This document shows, piece after piece, positions 62,909-64,000 of a DNA stretch of 64,000 bases. Position 1 is the first letter of the stretch, and each line of letters starts with the position of its first letter. The translations under genes and the position numbers were made by a program. Under the pieces are notes generated by a model. That model did not search any database. It saw nothing but the letters and a program-made list of their open reading frames with translations, and was not told where the DNA came from. Source of the stretch: Nocardia cyriacigeorgica (GTDB taxonomy: Bacteria > Actinomycetota > Actinomycetes > Mycobacteriales > Mycobacteriaceae); assembly GCF_010868145.1 (NCBI RefSeq), contig NZ_JAAGUY010000011.1, positions 62,001-126,000 on the forward strand, read 5' to 3'.

Positions 62909-64000
62909 ATGACATCGACGCGTTCGGCCTACGACGTGGTGATCGTGGGTGGTGGCCACAACGGACTGGTCGCCGCCGCCTATCTGGCCCGTGCCGGCCG
63001 CTCGGTGCTCGTGCTGGAGAAACACTCCTACCTGGGTGGGGCGGCGGTGTCGGCGCGGGCCTTTCCTGGTGTGGACGTGCGGTTGTCGCGCTATTCGTAC
63101 CTGGTGAGCCTGCTACCCCGGCAGATCGTCACCGACCTCGGTCTGCGGTTCGAGACCAGGCGCCGCAGCGTCTCCTCCTACACTCCGGTCGGCGATAGCG
63201 GGCTGCTGGTCGACACCACGTCCGAGGCGCGAACCAGGGACAGTTTCGTCCGTCTGACCGGGGCCGATCGGGAATTCCGGGCGTGGCAGCGGTTCTATAC
63301 GATGACGGGAACCCTGGCGCGCCGCGTCTTCCCGAGCTTGACCCGCCCGCTCCCCACCCGTACGGAACTGCAACGCGCAGTGGATGATTCACATACCTGG
63401 GATGCGCTCTTCGAGCGCCCGCTCGGTGAAACGATCGAGGGCTGGTTCGCCGACGACACCATTCGCGGCGTCGTCTTCACCGACGCCTTGATCGGCACCT
63501 TCACCCATGCCCATGATCCGACGTTGCGCCAGAATCGCTGCTTCCTCTATCACGTGATCGGCAACGGCACCGGAGACTGGGACGTCCCCATCGGCGGCAT
63601 GGGTGCTCTCGCTACAGCATTGGCCACCGCGGCCCGCACCGCCGGTGCGCACCTGCACACCGGGTGCACGGTCACCGGCATCGACTCCGACGGCACGCGT
63701 GCCGAGGTCCGGTGGGAGGGCGGTGCGGTAGCCGCGCGGTATGTGTTGGTGAACGCGGCGCCCGCCGAGCTCGGGCGGCTACAGGGTGAAGCCGCCGGAC
63801 CGAAACCCGAAGGTGCGCAACTGAAGATCAACATGGTTGTGCGCCGCCTGCCGCGGCTGCGTGACTCTGCCGTCGACCCCCGCGACGCCTTCGCTGGAAC
63901 ACTCCATGTGGCCGAGTCGTACTCGCAGCTCGAGCACGCCTACGCGGAAGCCGCCTCGGGCCGGATGCCGTCAGCGCCACCCGCGGAGATCTACTGCCAC
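62909..64000 (+). CDS. phytoene desaturase-like NAD(P)/FAD oxidoreductase, truncated by window end
   Basis: 364 codons are visible without a stop. The N-terminus begins MTSTRSAYDVVIVGGGHNGL, the dinucleotide-binding fold, then LVLEKHSYLGGAAVSAR, typical of the phytoene dehydrogenase (CrtI)/amine oxidase family. It probably belongs to the large NAD(P)/FAD-dependent oxidoreductase group of actinomycetes whose members act on isoprenoids or unknown lipids. Divergent from the SWIM gene with 131 bases between; no close carotenoid gene. Confidence 0.85.
   Translation, partial: MTSTRSAYDVVIVGGGHNGLVAAAYLARAGRSVLVLEKHSYLGGAAVSARAFPGVDVRLSRYSYLVSLLPRQIVTDLGLRFETRRRSVSSYTPVGDSGLLVDTTSEARTRDSFVRLTGADREFRAWQRFYTMTGTLARRVFPSLTRPLPTRTELQRAVDDSHTWDALFERPLGETIEGWFADDTIRGVVFTDALIGTFTHAHDPTLRQNRCFLYHVIGNGTGDWDVPIGGMGALATALATAARTAGAHLHTGCTVTGIDSDGTRAEVRWEGGAVAARYVLVNAAPAELGRLQGEAAGPKPEGAQLKINMVVRRLPRLRDSAVDPRDAFAGTLHVAESYSQLEHAYAEAASGRMPSAPPAEIYCH

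Noticed and set aside
1..64000. CRISPR arrays, tRNAs, rRNAs, insertion sequences or prophage
   Set aside because: No regular direct repeats, cloverleaf sequences, transposase motifs or phage structural genes were seen by eye; a tRNA scan and repeat finder would be needed to exclude small ones.

Overview
The window is high-GC actinobacterial DNA with dense, often overlapping genes and no tRNA, rRNA, insertion sequence or CRISPR array that I could see. The gene content points to a mycolic-acid actinomycete, most likely Nocardia. The evidence is an nlt-type beta-lactone (nocardiolactone-like) cluster, an orphan ESX EspG protein, an Rv3235-family protein, an MMPL transporter, GTP-dependent PEPCK, a recCBD operon and a bacterial Ku. 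The genus is inferred from gene content; no marker gene was compared.

Layout, left to right. 0.2-8.8 kb: an AfsR/SARP regulator diverges from a lipoprotein hydrolase/FMN reductase pair. An ABC-F ATPase follows, with a MerR/TioE-type regulator upstream and a putative 13-codon leader peptide plus strong hairpin between them; then a DUF6194 gene and a GNAT gene. 8.8-20 kb: Ku overlaps a lycopene cyclase gene. Next come a quinone oxidoreductase/TetR pair divergent from a 14-helix MFS pump, with two palindromic operators between; a secreted Ala-rich protein; NDH-2; a P450; and a beta-lactamase-fold serine hydrolase. 20-31 kb: recC-recB-recD with 4-base overlaps, then a FAD oxidoreductase and its ECF41 sigma factor behind a recognisable ECF41-type promoter.

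31.7-40 kb is a leftward, tightly coupled operon. It encodes two KAS-III/OleA-like subunits (nltA, nltB), an OleC-type beta-lactone synthetase (nltC), a 95-aa membrane protein, an OleD-type reductase (nltD), a condensation-domain acyltransferase and an MMPL exporter. No OleB decarboxylase is present, so the expected product is a beta-lactone rather than an olefin. 40-46.6 kb: a TetR repressor with a palindromic operator controls an aldehyde dehydrogenase/SDR pair. It is followed by a PrmC-like methyltransferase, a YdcF-type exported protein and a FolD-like protein that lacks the usual catalytic lysine.

46.9-54 kb: a cysteine-free ArsR regulator, PEPCK, a SulP transporter, a TrkA-C regulatory protein and a CPA2 antiporter form a co-directional set, followed by EspG and a GNAT gene. 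54-62.8 kb, leftward: a SWIM-like zinc protein, a 463-aa unknown, a VWA protein, a MoxR AAA ATPase, a DUF5682 protein and, after a gap, a two-domain TerD protein. The first five are translationally coupled or nearly so and look like one NTP-dependent system of unknown function, probably stress or conflict related. At the right edge a phytoene-desaturase-like oxidoreductase runs out of the window.
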